A stretch of 64,000 nucleotides of DNA, taken from assembly GCA_029962745.1 (NCBI GenBank), contig CM057156.1:31027613-31091612 (forward strand), written 5' to 3'. The DNA is from Echinometra lucunter (lineage: Eukaryota > Echinodermata > Echinoidea > Camarodonta > Echinometridae). Shown piece after piece: positions 60,641 through 64,000 of the stretch. The notes beneath the pieces were generated by a model. That model saw only the letters and a program-made list of their open reading frames with translations, searched no databases and had not been told where the DNA came from. A program made the translations under genes and the position numbers. Position 1 is the stretch's first letter. Every line of letters starts with the position of its first letter.

Positions 60641-63600
60641 GCATTCTTTTCTTCCCCCTACTCTTCCTCCTCCTTATCACAATTAAGAGTAGTGGTGGCA
60701 GAAGGGGTAATTGAAGGAATAAAAGTAGCGAAGGTAGTAGAGGAAGTATAGAAGCAGCAGTAGGCAGTTGTGGCTGATTATAATGTTGTCGTACTAATTC
60801 TAGTAATGACAGATTGAGAAGTCTTATTATCGTTACTAGTAAACCCATTCGCAGACAACAGAAAATACATTACTTAACAATTTCAAATAAATACCATTCC
60901 TGACGATGGCTCGACCGCAGGTATGGGTCGATAACAATTCATGAATACTCCTCTTAGAAATGCTTTTTATACCAGTATACGATGTATGAACATGCACACA
61001 ACAATACTTTCCAAGATGTCTTTGCATTCATAAGATAAGACGACGGATTGCAATATACCAAGCTTGTGTGAATTTACATGGCATTCATTTACAAAAATAG
61101 TCTAGCAATACCAGATATTAGTATTCGAGGATGGTCTTGGCATTTTGCACTAGCTAATAAAGCCGTCGAGGAGGACAATGACTATTCAACAAATGAAGAA
61201 GAAGAAGAGCAAGAAGGAGAAGATGTAAAAGAAGACTAAGAAGAAGAAAAAAAAAAAGAAGAAGAGAAAAAAAAAGTGTTTCGCGGATGATGACAAAATT
61301 GTAAAGGGAAACTGTAATTGCCCTCACAGACGTTATACTCGCTGGCTATTTGAAATATCAGCAATATCCTGCCGTTCTGATGAAGTACGCCTAATCGTCT
61401 AAAAGGCATACGAATTCGAACGTCCTTTCTTTCCAGTTTGAATGAAAGAGTTGGCCCATTAGAGGATTATTATAAAATATCTAAATAAAGGAATGAAAGT
61501 TGTTTTGCACAGCCATATATGAACATCATCAAGCTTTTGATGTCGCTTGGAGAGCTTTTCTCACTATTCATTCTTTATTGAGTCAGTCTCATGTCTTCTG
61601 TCAGGTGTATAGTATTTGTTAGTGGAAAAACGTAGTTTAGCAACGGACACTTTTCTCAACGTAAGAAGTTAACTATTTTATGACCAGATGATTTTACGGA
61701 AGCAGATGCTAGAAAACGAAAAAATAGTTCGTGTTTGGTACCAACACGTTAAATAAACAACTAGATTCTAAAAAACGAATAGAGGATATATGAAATTGGC
61801 AAGAGCCCTGAATAGTAAAAGATTAAAATACATGGAAGGCTACACGAAACACTATGAAAAGGTAATTCGACATGAACTGAAATTCATGGTAAATATTTTA
61901 ACATCTTTTAACAATTTAACATGTTAGCATCCATTTACAGACTGTTAAAGTTCTAGACATTCTGGCGACCGAAATGAAGATGAATTCTATTTGTTTTAAT
62001 GTACAATACCAATAAAAGTAGCATACATTAAGCCAGTTTTCCTCTTTTCAGATCCTTATTGAGTGACGACTTTAATTCAGGCAAATATCTTTTACAGGAG
62101 CTCTGTTAGGGTCAATGGAATCGTTGCTTACGAGGCAATGACGAGTATCACAATGGTATGGGGCATGAAGCTTCTTTTCTCTCATCTTCTCATTATGAAT
62201 GGTAAGAGCAAAGCCTGAGGGGAGCCTATATTCTAGATGACACTGGTGAAGCCATGTTGATCAGTCTTACTAAGACATGGATTGAGGCTATTAGCGAAAT
62301 GAGAAATGTGATGTATCCATTCATACCACAGCGCATGATAAAAACGTCCATTTGTTTGCGATACCTATAGTAGCTTTCAATTTTCGTTAAGGAATCAGGA
62401 GGAATGTAAAAAGAAGTCGGTGCAGTAACATAGTTTACACCCATTAATAATTCAGTACGTTCCCAGCCATATATCAGGAAAGGCGTCTGGAGTAACTTCG
62501 TGTAATTTTGGGCAAACTGATAACATGTATGACATTTTTCAAATGAGACATTTCAATACTTCAATATTTCGAAGGATGACCTGTTTTCTATAAGAACGAC
62601 TGTTCAGTAGAGAGAGAGAGAGAGCGACGTTGAAACCGCAGTGATGACACAACCATTTCCAATCCCTCCAGTATTGAACTTGTCCATTACCAGATATCTC
62701 AACGTTTTGCAACAAAAAGGACCCATGATCTCCGTTTGTCCCTAAATTTCTCCTTATAGAAATACGAACGTACACATTCACACATATCAATCCCTCCGGA
62801 TACATTCGGGACTTTATGTTTCTTAAACCACAAGCCATAGACAGCGACTTTTCACCGCCGTAAATTCAATTAATAGGGGATACCTTAACTAATAAAAAAG
62901 AGCCAGGAACATGGTAATGACTCCGAATGTAGAATGAGCAAGGACCGGGGACGATATTTCGGCATACGTGACATTTTTGTATGTTATGGCTTTCATCTAA
63001 ATGAAGGTTGTGTTGTGCCACTTAAAATACTTGTGCGGTGACTGTCTTTTTTTAAAGAGTTAGTCCAAGAGCTGCTGCCATTCCAGAGCGCGGTTCTTTC
63101 GTGGAATAGTTATAATCTCCTCGACAGCTAAATGTAAACAGAACACGGCGAAAGCACGCTTTTGGTGTCTTCTCGGACACATTTCTGGCGCGAAGTCGAC
63201 AGGTTAATGGCTGTCCAAGAGGGAAACGGATACACAAGGTGACGTGTGTAAGGCAAGCATGTATATCATTTGAATACTTTAGTACCTAATGAAATATGCT
63301 CCTGTTCTTCTTACTAAGTCGCATCTCACAAATAGAATTGAACTGAAATTGCAGCTTAAGAGTGGAATTACATGAAATATACATTTCGTGCAACGGCTGT
63401 CCATAAGCTTTAAGAATATAACTACTATGTACCATTATGATTAAGGCGTTTCAAATGCTAATTCTCTTTCATCGTAACTACTGATACATTATCATCATGC
63501 AAAATGTAATTGGAAAATGCATTATTTGAGACAGCTCGTGTACAGTGTATAAACATGATAAAGGAAACAAGACTCCTCTGTCCTGAAAGGCAGTACATTA

Positions 63601-64000
63601 TCATGCTTACTTTAACTGTCTATTGTCCACGAATTCTCCACTCCACCAAATTTTCTTACAAACCTTTGCTTCATAATACAAGACGATGCTAACTGCATGC
63701 CTACCTTCCACCGTGGCAATGTTTCAGAAATTTCCCCCACGGTAACTCTTTGAAAACCTACTTTACGAATGCTTCCTTTGTGAAAACTTGTTTCTCACTC
63801 GAGAAGTGTTCTGGGTGACAATGTTTCCCATATATGCACGTCACCACTAGAGGATCATACGGTCGAGTTAATGGAGACTTATTTTGGAACATAAAAAATT
63901 GCCAGGCAAAAAAGCATGCCTGATTTCCTCTTCCCGAAGCCAATGGAGCATGAGAAATGATCATAGCGATGTTTTAAAACGCCTATGTGAAGAAATTATG
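60641..64000. other. gene-free DNA to the window end
   Basis: No gene is recognised. Landmarks are a (GAA)-rich stretch at 61194-61276, (GA)7 at 62611-62624 and a GC-richer patch at about 63070-63240 containing TGGCGCGAA. That patch has an open minus-strand frame that I cannot assign. Confidence 0.4.

Overview
The window is AT-rich, gene-poor eukaryotic DNA. It has very long non-coding stretches, many microsatellites, several MITE-like palindromes, tRNA-derived SINEs and decayed non-LTR retrotransposons. The one clear host gene is the first coding exon of a bilaterian rhodopsin-type neuropeptide receptor. Together with the SINE type and overall composition this suggests a marine deuterostome, most likely an echinoderm such as a sea urchin. 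The species cannot be fixed from the sequence alone. Nothing looks bacterial: there are no operons, and nearly all open frames are chance or microsatellite products.

Layout. 1-4.9 kb is non-coding, with a T/G homopolymer block, a (GA)n tract and a tRNA-Thr(CGT)-like SINE (2.6-2.8 kb). 5.0-6.8 kb is a 5'-truncated, frameshifted non-LTR retrotransposon with a recognisable reverse transcriptase and an (AAATG)n tail. 8.1-12.9 kb holds two inverted-repeat elements in otherwise empty DNA. 15.3-16.4 kb is the most interesting unit: about 110-126 bp terminal inverted repeats, flanked by a perfect 8-bp direct repeat, enclose the start of a RecQ-like helicase on the minus strand. Just outside it, at 16.68-16.84 kb on the plus strand, lies what looks like the first exon of a THAP-like zinc-finger/transposase-type gene.

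19-33 kb holds microsatellites, LINE 3' ends, a second copy of the SINE on the minus strand, and palindromic MITEs at 29.1 and 32.0 kb. A 500-N assembly gap at 38.13-38.63 kb sits inside a retrotransposon insertion whose target-site duplication is visible on both sides. 40-45 kb has three inverted-repeat elements, including a 750-bp foldback whose outer 98 bp are identical in both arms. The receptor exon is at 47.88-48.26 kb on the plus strand. The 15.7 kb downstream of it shows no further receptor exon that I could recognise and holds only repeats.

The genes do not form a pathway. The receptor is a host gene. The helicase and THAP-like fragments are best read as parts of DNA transposons, and the rest is a record of successive insertions.
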